NCBI GenBank assembly: GCA_963668015.2
Contig: CAXXCR010000009.1
Location: 1-64,000 of the forward strand
From: Ilyobacter_A sp963668015
GTDB lineage: Bacteria; Fusobacteriota; Fusobacteriia; Fusobacteriales; Fusobacteriaceae
DNA length: 64,000 nt
Direction of reading: 5' to 3'
Positions 35,012 through 43,280 of this stretch are shown here, piece by piece. The translations under genes were made by a program, and so were the position numbers. Every line of letters begins with the position of its first letter. Within the stretch, counting starts at the first letter, position 1. The notes under the pieces were generated by a model. The model saw nothing but the letters and a program-made list of their open reading frames with translations. It did no database searches and was not told the origin of the DNA.

Positions 35012-35026
35012 TTCGCAACACAATTA

Positions 35027-35222
35027 TATCGATATGATCCTTACCAAGGATAATATAAAGTCAATTTAACGGGCAGGATTTTCCTAATTTTTCCTGCCCC
35101 CTCCAAAAATAAGTTTTTATAAAATTATCGTTCTCAAAATAATAATATCAATATAATCCTTATTAGGGATTATATAAGGTCAATCTGATGGACAGGGATT
35201 TCCTAATTTTTCCTGTCCTATA
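35027..35222 (+). repeat. Tandem pair of covarying hairpins
   Basis: Two direct repeats of about 75 bp, 120 bp apart. Each has an ATCCTTA...GGAT part, a GTCAAT box, and a hairpin: GGGCAGG/CCTGCCC at 35071-35099 and GGACAGG/CCTGTCC at 35190-35218, both over a TTTCCTAATTTTT-type loop. The third base pair changes from G-C to A-T on both sides, so the structure is preserved. No T-run follows. Confidence 0.65.
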
Positions 35223-35269
35223 TTATACCTGCTTATATCAGACGATAGGTCAATTTAAGCAGTGCAGTT

Positions 35270-35391
35270 CAAGAGCAGGAAAGTGTATTTTTTGTACATC
35301 GAAAATTTCAAAGCTTAATAAAATCAATACTTTGAAGAGTCATAAAAAGCAATTTAGTTTATTGAGAAGAGGCTAGATATGGAGCTATAAT
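35270..35391 (+). promoter_or_regulatory. Shared regulatory module and promoter of iolH
   Basis: Box 1 GAGCAGGAAAGTGTATTTTT (core 35280), box 2 AAAATCAA (35320), box 3 AAAAAGCAATTTAGTTTATT (core 35346), then TTGAGA at 35362 and TATAAT at 35386 with an 18-bp spacer. This is close to the consensus. Confidence 0.8.
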
Positions 35392-35461
35392 TGTAGCACA
35401 AGAAGTTGTCTAAAGGATTTATGTTTTCAGATTATTAAGAAAGTATAGGGAGGTTATTAAT

Positions 35462-36337
35462 ATGAAAATCGCTTTCGATCCAGATGTAATAAGATATATG
35501 TCAATAACGGATATGGTTAGACAAATAAAAGAATGGGGCTTTGACTACATTGAGCAGTCGCCACATCCTCAAATACTGCCGTTCTACAAGCACCCAAAGG
35601 CAAGCAAAGAGATCATAGCAGAATACAAGAAGGTATTAAAAGAAACTGGCGTTCAAATATCTTCTATGATACCTATATATAACTGGTCACACCCGGATGA
35701 AAACCGTAGACAGGCTGCTGTTAAAAACTGGAAGCGTGCTATCGAAATTGCAATCGAACTAGAAGTTCCGGTGATGAATACTGAACTTTCAGGAGATATA
35801 AAAAGACCTGTTGAATCTGAAGAAAGCCTTTACAGATCAATGGAAGAACTGCTTCCTATCTTCGAACGTGAAGGTATCCGTCTTGATATACAGTCTCACC
35901 CGTATGATTTCTGCGAGGATGGAAATGAAACTGTTGACATAGTAAAATCATTCAACAGCGACTATGTAAAATATTTATTCTGTGCAGCTCATACATTCTT
36001 CTACGATAAAGGAAAAGGGGACGTTGCTGGAATGCTGGACTACGCAGGCGATTCACTAAAACACGTCATAGTAGCAGACACAATGAACCAAGAATTGAAC
36101 TGCCGTTACATAGTTAACCCTCCTGGTGCAGATGCTGCAAGAGATGTTACTGTACATCAACACTTGGGAATAGGAGAAGGAGACGTCAACTTCGAAGCTA
36201 TGTTTGCGAAGCTTCGTGAAATGGACTTCGGTAAACAGGACGATACAATAGCGTCTGTATCATTGTTCGGGTTCCCTGAAAAAATGGCTAAGCAGGCTCC
36301 AGAGCACTTAGCTAGAGTAAAAAAAGAACTTCTTTAA
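35462..36337 (+). CDS. iolH: IolH-like TIM-barrel protein of inositol catabolism
   Basis: Sugar-phosphate isomerase/epimerase-type barrel. The N-terminus MKIAFDPDVIRYMS and the segments YIEQSPHPQILPFYKHPKAS, YRSMEELLPIFEREGIRLDI and HTFFYDKGKGDV match IolH, a member of iol operons whose reaction is not well defined. 291 residues. AGGGAGG precedes ATG 35462. It has its own regulatory module and is not followed closely by another gene, so it is a single transcription unit in the regulon. Confidence 0.88.
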   Translation: MKIAFDPDVIRYMSITDMVRQIKEWGFDYIEQSPHPQILPFYKHPKASKEIIAEYKKVLKETGVQISSMIPIYNWSHPDENRRQAAVKNWKRAIEIAIELEVPVMNTELSGDIKRPVESEESLYRSMEELLPIFEREGIRLDIQSHPYDFCEDGNETVDIVKSFNSDYVKYLFCAAHTFFYDKGKGDVAGMLDYAGDSLKHVIVADTMNQELNCRYIVNPPGADAARDVTVHQHLGIGEGDVNFEAMFAKLREMDFGKQDDTIASVSLFGFPEKMAKQAPEHLARVKKELL

Positions 36338-36363
36338 AATTGTCTTGAACTCAAATTGAAATA

Positions 36364-36424
36364 AAACAGGTAAGCCCATTGATGTTGAACTTGAGGAAGT
36401 TTGATATCAATGGGCTCTCTGTTT
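36364..36424 (+). terminator. Long hairpin after iolH
   Basis: AAACAG/CTGTTT and AGCCCATTGAT/ATCAATGGGCT stems stack around a 22-nt loop. No T-run, so it may be a processing or weak termination signal. It lies in the leader of the EamA gene. Confidence 0.5.
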
Positions 36425-36508
36425 AAAGATAAGTTTCTAGAATATAGAATGCAGATATGATAAACTATGAAAAAAGTATGGTGTTTTAAAAAATGGAGGT
36501 TTACTTGT

Positions 36509-37405
36509 ATGGAAAATATAAAAGATAACAGATATGGAATCATGTATGCATTCACAGCTTTTTTTTGGTGGGGTCTATTCCCGCTTTATTGGAAATTGTT
36601 AAACGGGATTTCATCAGTAGAGATACTGGCTAATAGAATCATATGGTCATTTGTTTTAACATTTTTATTGATAATTTTAAGAGGTGAATTCGGAAAGTTT
36701 AAAGCTATGTTAAAGGAAAGAAAAACTGTTTTAAACCTTTTTTTCGCTTCGGTGTTTACCAGTCTTAACTGGGGATCCTATATATTTGCGGTAAATTCTG
36801 GAAGGATAGTGGAAGCCAGCTTGGGTCAGTATCTTATACCGCTGATGATGGTAGTACTGGGCATAGTTATATTTAAAGAAAAGCTTCATAAAAACCAAAT
36901 AATATCGGTTTTTTTAGCCAGCTTGGGAGTCTTGCTGCTTACTTGGAAATACGGTAAATTTCCCTGGATTTCCATTATGATAGCCTTTACATTTTCTATG
37001 TACAGTGTATTTAAAAAACACGTAAAAACAAATGTTCTTATGGGTCTGGTGCTGGAAACTGCTATCATATCCCCTGTTGCCCTTATATATCTAATGAGTA
37101 TATCAAAACAGGGAGTCGGAGCTTTCGGTTCAAATACATCTACCAGTTTTCTGCTTGTTGGTGCAGGTTTGGTAACGACCGTACCGTTATTCTTATTCGG
37201 TAAGAGTGCACAAAAAATCAACTTGAGTTCCCTTGCTTTTTTCCAGTATTTCACACCAACTATCTCATTGTTTTTGGGAGTGTTTTTATACAAGGAAACT
37301 TTCAGCACAACTCATTTTATAAGTTTTTCATTTATATGGGCAGCGATTATAGTGTATTCATTCGGACTGGTGAAGGATGTTTTAAGAAAAAAAGTTTTTA
37401 ATTAA
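36509..37405 (+). CDS. rarD: EamA/RarD-family membrane transporter
   Basis: Drug/metabolite-transporter superfamily protein with ten membrane helices in about 298 residues. The RarD subgroup is indicated by GIMYAFTAFFWWGLFPLYWK, ANRIIWSFV, SLNWGSYIFAVNSGRIVEAS and LGQYLIPLMMVVLG. The ATG at 36509, after TGGAGG, is preferred to the frame opening at 36467. No shared regulatory module precedes it, so its link with inositol use is only by position. Substrate unknown. Confidence 0.88.
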   Translation: MENIKDNRYGIMYAFTAFFWWGLFPLYWKLLNGISSVEILANRIIWSFVLTFLLIILRGEFGKFKAMLKERKTVLNLFFASVFTSLNWGSYIFAVNSGRIVEASLGQYLIPLMMVVLGIVIFKEKLHKNQIISVFLASLGVLLLTWKYGKFPWISIMIAFTFSMYSVFKKHVKTNVLMGLVLETAIISPVALIYLMSISKQGVGAFGSNTSTSFLLVGAGLVTTVPLFLFGKSAQKINLSSLAFFQYFTPTISLFLGVFLYKETFSTTHFISFSFIWAAIIVYSFGLVKDVLRKKVFN

Positions 37406-37547
37406 GTTTTAAAATGAAATGCTTGCTTTTTTCGTATATTATAGTTGCTCATTGTAAGGCCTTTAGGTTAAATCAATCCAAATTGTTACCTGTTTAAAAA
37501 ATAGTTGTTGTTACGTGCATAAATATTCCCCTTACGGAGGTGTTAAT

Positions 37548-38525
37548 ATGAAAAAAATAAGAAAGTATTACCTAATATTGATTTTATTTGTTTTGCTGGT
37601 ATTTTCAGTTTTGTTTTTTCATAAAAATAAAGTATATGAACAAGATACTTACAAGAAGATAAAGATAGGTGTTTCTGTTGTAAATTTTGAGGAAAAATTT
37701 CAAAGCTACATAAAGAGCGGTATAGAAAAACACCACAAAACTCTGGGTCATGATGTAGATATAACATATTTGGACGCCAAGTGGGATATTCTAAAACAAA
37801 AAGAGCAGATAAAATACTTCATAGATCAAGGGGTAGATGCCATCATCATCACTCTTGCAGGTTCTAGAGATTCTTCCGGAATAACCGAGATGGCATTTAA
37901 ATCTAAAATTCCGTTGATATATGTCAATGTATTCCCAGATGAATTTATAGATAAAGAACTTCCTGAAAATATATATTATGTCGGTTCAAAAGAAAAAGAG
38001 GCCGGCGAGCTACAGATGAAATATCTGGCAGAAAAATTATCAGGAAATGGTAATATTGCAGTTTTAATGGGGGATTTTTCATATACTGCATCTTTTGAAA
38101 GAACAGAAGGATTGGAAGAAAGGGCACTGGAGTATCCAGGCATAAAAATAATAGAAAAAAAAGGGGCAAAATGGCTCAAACCTTTAGCTTCTAGTATAGT
38201 AGAAGAATGGTTGATTTCTGGCAGAAAAATCGATGCTATCGCTGCCAATAACGACGAAATGGCTGTAGGCGCAATAAAAACATTAAAAAAATACAACAAA
38301 ACAGGTGAAATATTGGTTGCTGGAATCGACGCTACAGGAGAAGCTTTAAGTGAGCTGGAATCAGGAACTTTGTCTTGCACAGTTTTTCAAGACTCCAATG
38401 CCCAAGGAAAAGTTGCTTTAGAAATAGCCCTTCAGGTAGCTAGCGGGGAAGTGGCTCAGAATATTTCCTGGATACCATTTCGATTGGTAACACAAGAAAA
38501 TTATGAAAAAGTTATCAGTGAATAG
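37548..38525 (+). CDS. Periplasmic sugar-binding protein (RbsB-like), copy 2
   Basis: Paralogue of the protein at 34070. After a basic, strongly hydrophobic N-terminus (YYLILILFVLLVFSVLFF) there is no lipobox cysteine, so it is probably membrane-anchored or secreted. Ligand-domain strands align with copy 1: IKIGVSVVNFEEKFQSYI, DAIIITLAGSRDSSGITEMA, YYVGSKEKEAGELQMKYLAE, GIDATGEALSEL. 325 residues from ATG 37548 after GGAGG. Like copy 1 it has no ABC partner nearby. A membrane-tethered binding protein would suit a sensory role, which is speculation. Confidence 0.85.
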   Translation: MKKIRKYYLILILFVLLVFSVLFFHKNKVYEQDTYKKIKIGVSVVNFEEKFQSYIKSGIEKHHKTLGHDVDITYLDAKWDILKQKEQIKYFIDQGVDAIIITLAGSRDSSGITEMAFKSKIPLIYVNVFPDEFIDKELPENIYYVGSKEKEAGELQMKYLAEKLSGNGNIAVLMGDFSYTASFERTEGLEERALEYPGIKIIEKKGAKWLKPLASSIVEEWLISGRKIDAIAANNDEMAVGAIKTLKKYNKTGEILVAGIDATGEALSELESGTLSCTVFQDSNAQGKVALEIALQVASGEVAQNISWIPFRLVTQENYEKVISE

Positions 38526-38563
38526 AAGCCTGCTCTATGTAAAATAAAATTTTAAAATTATCA

Positions 38564-38600
38564 AATGCGACTCTTGCACTTGGCATGAGTCGCATTTTTT
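38564..38600 (+). terminator. Terminator of binding-protein copy 2
   Basis: AATGCGACTC and GAGTCGCATT pair perfectly; six T follow. Confidence 0.9.
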
Positions 38601-38607
38601 ATTCCAT

Positions 38608-38728
38608 AGAAGACAGTAAAGTGTATTTTTACGAAAATAAAATTTAATATACCAATAAAATAAAGGCATAGAACTTGGTATAAAAAACACTTTAGTTTAT
38701 TGAGAATACTAGGAATTCGAGATAAAAT
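38608..38728 (+). promoter_or_regulatory. Shared regulatory module and promoter of the second TauE gene
   Basis: Box 1 AGTAAAGTGTATTTTTA (core 38618), box 3 TAAAAAACACTTTAGTTTAT (core 38685, 67 bp later), then TTGAGA at 38700 and TAAAAT at 38723 with a 17-bp spacer. Box 2 is weaker (CAATAAAATAAA). Confidence 0.7.
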
Positions 38729-38872
38729 ATAATATACAATTTTATTTGAAACAAATAGCTAAGATTTAAAAAATTTATTTTTATATTAAATGATACGAGT
38801 ATGCAGAATGAGTTTTTATATTTGTTTAAACTGTTATTTAGAGTTCATTACCTTTTTCTAGAAAGGAGACTT

Positions 38873-39625
38873 ATGTTTCAAATTTTCTCACATTATGATT
38901 TCACAATAGCACAATGGTTAGTTGTAATTTTGTCGGGTTTTTTTATAGGTATGGATAAGTCGGGAATTCCTACTTTTTTGATACTGGTACCCATAATGGC
39001 ACAGATATTAGGCGGTAAAATTTCTGCAGGTTTTTTATTGCCGCTTTTAGTTATCGGAGATGTTTTCGCAGTTATTTATTATAAGCGTCATTCAGAAATA
39101 AAAATGGTTTTAAAACTCTTGCCTTGGGCGGTATTAGGGATATTGGCAGGCTTAGTTGTTGGAAATAATATTTCAGACAATCATTTTAAAATGATTATGG
39201 GTATTACAATCATGACTTGTGTAGTACTGCTCATGATTAGAAAAAATATCGAAGAGAATGATACAGATAGAAAGTGGTATTTTTCTGCTGTAGTTGGAGT
39301 TTTAGGAGGTTTTTCAACTATGATAGGTAATGCCGGGGGACCAATTATGATGGTTTACTTTCTTTCTATGAATTTCAATAAAAATACTTTTATAGGAACT
39401 GTGGCCTGGTTTTTCTTTGTTGTGAATTTAATAAAAATTCCCTTATATGCTTTTGTTTGGCATAATATAAGTTTTGAAAGTTTTTCTTTAAATTTAACAA
39501 TTTCTCCTCTTATAATTGCAGGAGCATTAATCGGAGTAAGGCTTGTTAAGTACGTTCCTGACAGACCATATAGATTGATAATGCTAAGTATTACAGTGAT
39601 TAATGCAGTGAAACTTATGGTGTAA
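38873..39625 (+). CDS. TauE/SafE-family permease under the shared regulatory module
   Basis: About 250 residues and eight membrane segments. The TauE/SafE signature is seen as GFFIGMDKSGIPTFLILVPI and GGFSTMIGNAGGPIMMVYFL. The frame opens at 38801 but AAAGGAG before ATG 38873 is the real start. It carries the same promoter module as iolE and iolH, so it is coregulated with inositol-type catabolism. Family members export sulfur- or carbon-containing anions; in this setting it could export an acidic end product. It is only distantly similar to the TauE gene at 1470. Confidence 0.88.
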   Translation: MFQIFSHYDFTIAQWLVVILSGFFIGMDKSGIPTFLILVPIMAQILGGKISAGFLLPLLVIGDVFAVIYYKRHSEIKMVLKLLPWAVLGILAGLVVGNNISDNHFKMIMGITIMTCVVLLMIRKNIEENDTDRKWYFSAVVGVLGGFSTMIGNAGGPIMMVYFLSMNFNKNTFIGTVAWFFFVVNLIKIPLYAFVWHNISFESFSLNLTISPLIIAGALIGVRLVKYVPDRPYRLIMLSITVINAVKLMV

Positions 39626-39700
39626 AATAATTATTAAAAATGATATATAGTTCATATATACTGCAAAATATATTATCTCATTTTCGAGAAAACCATCCAA

Positions 39701-39748
39701 GGAAGAATGAAGTTCAATCAACTAACTTTATTCTTCCTCCTCTTTTTT
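39701..39748 (+). terminator. Terminator of the second TauE gene
   Basis: GGAAGAATGAAGTT and AACTTTATTCTTCC pair with one mismatch; CTC and seven T follow. Confidence 0.85.
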
Positions 39749-39811
39749 TATAAACTCGCATTAATCGATTTTCTTTAAATAACAAATTTAATTAAACGCT
39801 TGAACATATAG

Positions 39812-39841
39812 AAAAACTCCTGATTTTAGTCAGGAGTTTTT
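39812..39841 (-). terminator. Terminator of the second AraC regulator
   Basis: AAAAACTCCTGA and TCAGGAGTTTTT stem, T5 on the minus strand. The same core stem ends AraC copy 1. Confidence 0.85.
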
Positions 39842-40692
39842 ATTTCTGTAATATATTTTCTATATTTACCCGGCGGCAGTCCGATTGTTTTGGTAAAAAG
39901 CACATTAAAATAATTCGGGTTGTCGTAACCCAGTTTTTCTGATATCTGTACAACGGATAGGTCTGTGTTGATCAGAAGATTCTGTGCTAAACCTATTTTT
40001 CTCTTAATTATATACTGCATGGGAGAATACCCAGTTTTTTTCTTGAATATCCGTATTAGATAATACTGGCTTATTCCCAATTTCTCCGATAAGGACTTTA
40101 CGCTTAAGTTTTCTAAAAAATGATCATCTATATATTTTTTTATTGTCTGTCCGAGCTCGTATTCATCCCGCTCTTTTGTATTCCCTGATGAATTTATCAG
40201 CTTGGATGCCATGCTTACTAGACTCAGCAATAAATAAGCGCTGGTTTCTTCTGAACCCTGTTTGTTGGAAAAAATTTCTGAATACATTATTTCAAATATA
40301 TTTTCTAGTGCAGAAAAATAATCCCCAGTATTGATGACTGGTTCCATATTATCAGGCAGTAATTGGTTTTCATCTAGGCCTTTTAAGTGTAGATTGCTTA
40401 TGCCGCAGGCATAGGTGGTTATATGAGTTTCAGTATTTGAATTTTCGTCGTGAAGGACATTCTTATTATATACAAGGAGATCGCCTTTTTTTATTTTGTA
40501 TTCTTTGTTTCCTATAATATGAGTCCCCTGTCCCTCTCTTATTAAAACAATCTCCACCATATTTTCATGTAGGTGCACCATCCTGGGAACTTCGTTGTGT
40601 TTTTCGTCAGTTTTACAAACATATTCCAAATTTGGAAACTGGTTGTTTTCAAAGCTCGATTCACCTATATTTTTAACAAAACATTGAATCAT
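39826..40692 (-). CDS. AraC-family regulator, inositol region copy 2
   Basis: 288 residues, the same architecture as the protein at 28447: cupin-type domain with HLHENMVEIVLIREGQGTHI, then HTH motifs LSVKSLSEKLGISQYYLIRI and SVVQISEKLGYDNPNYFNVL. The two share roughly two thirds of residues by eye and end in similar terminators, so one arose by duplication. It diverges from the TIM-barrel gene at 41022, with one regulatory module between them. The recognition helices are nearly the same as in copy 1, so both may read the same sites with different effectors. Confidence 0.9.
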   Translation of the reverse strand: MIQCFVKNIGESSFENNQFPNLEYVCKTDEKHNEVPRMVHLHENMVEIVLIREGQGTHIIGNKEYKIKKGDLLVYNKNVLHDENSNTETHITTYACGISNLHLKGLDENQLLPDNMEPVINTGDYFSALENIFEIMYSEIFSNKQGSEETSAYLLLSLVSMASKLINSSGNTKERDEYELGQTIKKYIDDHFLENLSVKSLSEKLGISQYYLIRIFKKKTGYSPMQYIIKRKIGLAQNLLINTDLSVVQISEKLGYDNPNYFNVLFTKTIGLPPGKYRKYITEIKTPD

Positions 40693-40829
40693 ATGAATCA
40701 GAGCTCCTTTAAAACAAAATGAATTATAAACAAGATAAAATAATGATGCAAAAACTATAATCTATTACTTTATTATACCAAGTGTTCAGTTCTTTGTCAA
40801 TTTGATGCAGAATCAAGTGAAGGATGCTG

Positions 40830-40951
40830 AAAAAGTCAAAAAAGTGTAGTTATTGTAAATCAAGTATTTCAGGTACCAGTCAAATCAATGTTTCTCAAGG
40901 GTATAAAAAGCAATTTAGCTTATTGAGAAGTACTAAATATAGAGCTATAAT
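40830..40951 (+). promoter_or_regulatory. Shared regulatory module and promoter of the TIM-barrel gene
   Basis: Box 1 AAAAAAGTGTAGTTATTG (core 40841), box 2 CAAATCAATG (40881), box 3 TATAAAAAGCAATTTAGCTT (core 40907), then TTGAGA at 40923 and TATAAT at 40946 with a 17-bp spacer. Confidence 0.78.
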
Positions 40952-41021
40952 ATGATCACAAGATGAAGAATGAAATCGTAGTGAGTGTGTAGAAGGTAAA
41001 TATTAGGAAGGGATGAAGTTT

Positions 41022-41960
41022 ATGGAATTAGCTATATGTACTGATGTATATGCCGACTTATCTTTCACGGATATGTTGGATAAAGTTAAGTCGCTGGGTA
41101 TTGATGCAGTTGAAATGTCAGCCGGAGGTTGGGGTGCTAGAAAGCATGTTAATACAAAAGAATTATTAAGTAACGATGATAAATTAAAAGCTTTTCAAGA
41201 AGAGTTAAACAAGCGTGGTATGCGTATCTCTGCATTAAATACATCTTGTAATCCAACTTGGCCGTCAGAAACTGGAAAGCAATACGCAAAAAGTATGTAT
41301 GAGTGTGCCACTCTTGCAGCTAAATTAGGTGTTAAAAAACTTGTTGCAATGGCAGGCCTTCCTGCGGGAGCACCTGGTGACACGACTCCAAACTGGATTA
41401 CTTCTACTGTGTCATGGCCTTATTTTATGAAACCGGCTTATGAATATCAATGGGGGGTAACTATTAAGTTCTGGAAAGAGTTTGTTGATCACTGTAAAAA
41501 ATGCGGTATTGAACAAATAGCAATAGAAGAGTTCCCTGGCACTATGGTTTGGAGTGCATCTACACTTAAGAAACTTCGTGATGCTGTTGACCCTATGATC
41601 GGTATCAATCTAGATCCTTCACACATGATAGCTCTTGGAGCAGATCCTATTGCAGCAGCGCGTGCATTAAAAGGCTGTATTTATCATGTACACGGTAAGG
41701 ATGCAAGAATCGAGCGTGGAATTGCAGATGTTGATGGCCTTCTTGAACCACGTCCGGTTGAAAAAGCTGCAGAGCGTACTTGGAACTACGTAGCAGTTGG
41801 TTGCGGAAAAGACCTGCAATGGTGGAAAGAGTTCTTCTCAGTTCTTAGCATGTTAGGGTACGATGGAGATGTAGCTCTAGAGATGGAAGACCTTACTATG
41901 TCAGTAGAAGCAGGAGTAGAAACATCAGTTGATGCACTAAAACAAACTATAATCAAATAA
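41022..41960 (+). CDS. Sugar-phosphate isomerase/epimerase family TIM-barrel protein
   Basis: Xylose-isomerase-like barrel of about 312 residues, related to but distinct from IolE and IolH. Landmarks: DAVEMSAGGWGARKHVNTKE, LNTSCNPTWPSETGK, IAIEEFPGTMVWSAST, INLDPSHMIALGADP and YHVHGKDARIE, which supply the likely metal-binding Glu, Asp and His. ATG 41022, 10 nt after GGAAGG, is preferred to ATG 41013, which is too close to that site. It is a single-gene unit with the shared module and a terminator. It probably isomerises or epimerises a keto-cyclitol or keto-sugar; the reaction is not known. Confidence 0.85.
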   Translation: MELAICTDVYADLSFTDMLDKVKSLGIDAVEMSAGGWGARKHVNTKELLSNDDKLKAFQEELNKRGMRISALNTSCNPTWPSETGKQYAKSMYECATLAAKLGVKKLVAMAGLPAGAPGDTTPNWITSTVSWPYFMKPAYEYQWGVTIKFWKEFVDHCKKCGIEQIAIEEFPGTMVWSASTLKKLRDAVDPMIGINLDPSHMIALGADPIAAARALKGCIYHVHGKDARIERGIADVDGLLEPRPVEKAAERTWNYVAVGCGKDLQWWKEFFSVLSMLGYDGDVALEMEDLTMSVEAGVETSVDALKQTIIK

Positions 41961-41986
41961 AGCTTACATAATTAAGATTTAAAATA

Positions 41987-42040
41987 CTGCTGTAAGAGTA
42001 CCGAAATTACGGGATGCTTTTACAGCGGTTTTTTATTTTT
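41987..42040 (+). terminator. Terminator of the TIM-barrel gene
   Basis: CTGCTGTAAGAG and CTTTTACAGCGG pair around an 18-nt loop that contains its own CCG/CGG stem; T6 and a second T5 follow. Confidence 0.85.
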
Positions 42041-42051
42041 GACTAGGCAAT

Positions 42052-42405
42052 ATGAGTTAAATTTGTATTTTAATTAAAATATTCAATTTCTTGCAATAAC
42101 ATATAAACATTTTTTAGTCACGAATCGCACTAATGGACACAAATTAAAATTAAAAATCTTGTTCACAGATTTGCATGGAGGAAAAGAGTGAGTTTCACAG
42201 AGAATTAATAAAAAAACTTTAGTTTTCAGGTTTTAAATAATTAGTGAAATTTGTTTAATTCACGACAAAAGATGATTTTGACTTTAAGGTTCTTCTCTGC
42301 GTAACTCTTGTTTTAAATCTCTGTGAAACTCTGTGTCCTAAGAAAGGTTTGTAGATAAATTCAGTAATTTATTGCAATAATTCTAAGTAGCAACTTGAAT
42401 TAAAT
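42052..42405. repeat. Dispersed repeat family A, copy 4 (inverted)
   Basis: In opposite orientation to copies 1-3. It contains TCACGAATCGCACTAATGG on the left and CTCTGTGAAACTCTGTGTCC on the right. Its right tip, AAATTCAGTAATTTATTGC then TAAGTAGCAACTTGAATTAA, is base for base the complement of the left tip of family B copy 4. It ends next to the stop codon of the AraC gene. Confidence 0.8.
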
Positions 42406-42408
42406 TTT

Positions 42409-43248
42409 CTAACCTCGTAATATTTTTTTATACTGCCCAGGAGTTAAACCCATTGTTTCTTTAAAACGCCTGTTCATATGACTTTGATCTGTAAATCCAG
42501 CTTGTATAGCTGAGTCAGCTAAAGGAATACCGGTCATAATATTATCCTTAATTATGGATATCCTACATTGATTTAAAAAATTATGTGGCGATAATCCTGT
42601 TGTTTTCTTAAACAGCCTCGAAAAATAAAATGCCGATACTCCAACTTCATTTGCAATATCATTAAGTGATATATTCTCTCTGGCGTTTTCGCGAATGAAA
42701 TTGCTGGCCTTTTGAACCAGAGCATTGTCTCTGATCACCGACATTTTTTCTTTTGAAAAGTCCCCGTATTTTATCATAACTTTCGATATAACATCATAAA
42801 ATTTTTCCTGAACTTCCAATTTATTATTTTCGTTATGGGACAAATTGTAAAACAGATCTAATAATCCATACGACAAATCTTTATTATATCGAACTGTTTC
42901 TTTAAAGTTGAAACCACTTCTCCTTTCTCCACAGATTCCTTGAACTACTTTATCAATTTGTTCCTCTCTAATATAAAGTATCTGATACTCAAGTCCTGAT
43001 TCTAATTCAGCATGCCCGTCGTGAGCATCATTAGGATTAAAAGTCATAATTCCACTTGGATTAACTTTATGAAGTGACCCTCTGCAGTTAAAGGTTTGAA
43101 TCCCTTTTCTGGTTACACCTATTGCAAACTCCTCATGCATATGTTTCTTAAAATTGAAATCATACATTTTTGCTTCCATCAGGACAACACCGTCGAGATT
43201 TTCAGTATTTATTAAATTAAATTTATTATCTTCAATGTTCTTTTTCAT
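42409..43248 (-). CDS. AraC-family regulator, paired with LysE exporter
   Basis: 279 residues; cupin-type N-domain (KKHMHEEFAIGVTRKGIQTF) and two HTH motifs (ISLNDIANEVGVSAFYFSRL and PLADSAIQAGFTDQSHMNRR). It differs clearly from the two inositol-region AraC proteins and belongs to the subgroup that controls LysE/RhtB exporters. It lies 32 nt downstream of the LysE gene on the same strand, so the two are an operon. Likely effector: an amino acid. Confidence 0.88.
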   Translation of the reverse strand: MKKNIEDNKFNLINTENLDGVVLMEAKMYDFNFKKHMHEEFAIGVTRKGIQTFNCRGSLHKVNPSGIMTFNPNDAHDGHAELESGLEYQILYIREEQIDKVVQGICGERRSGFNFKETVRYNKDLSYGLLDLFYNLSHNENNKLEVQEKFYDVISKVMIKYGDFSKEKMSVIRDNALVQKASNFIRENARENISLNDIANEVGVSAFYFSRLFKKTTGLSPHNFLNQCRISIIKDNIMTGIPLADSAIQAGFTDQSHMNRRFKETMGLTPGQYKKILRG

Positions 43249-43280
43249 ATCAATACCTCTTATATGCTCATAAATCTTTG

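Noticed and set aside
36364..36424. Large hairpin after iolH as a possible insertion-sequence end
   Set aside because: No partner end, no transposase remnant and no duplicate elsewhere in the window; kept only as a hairpin.
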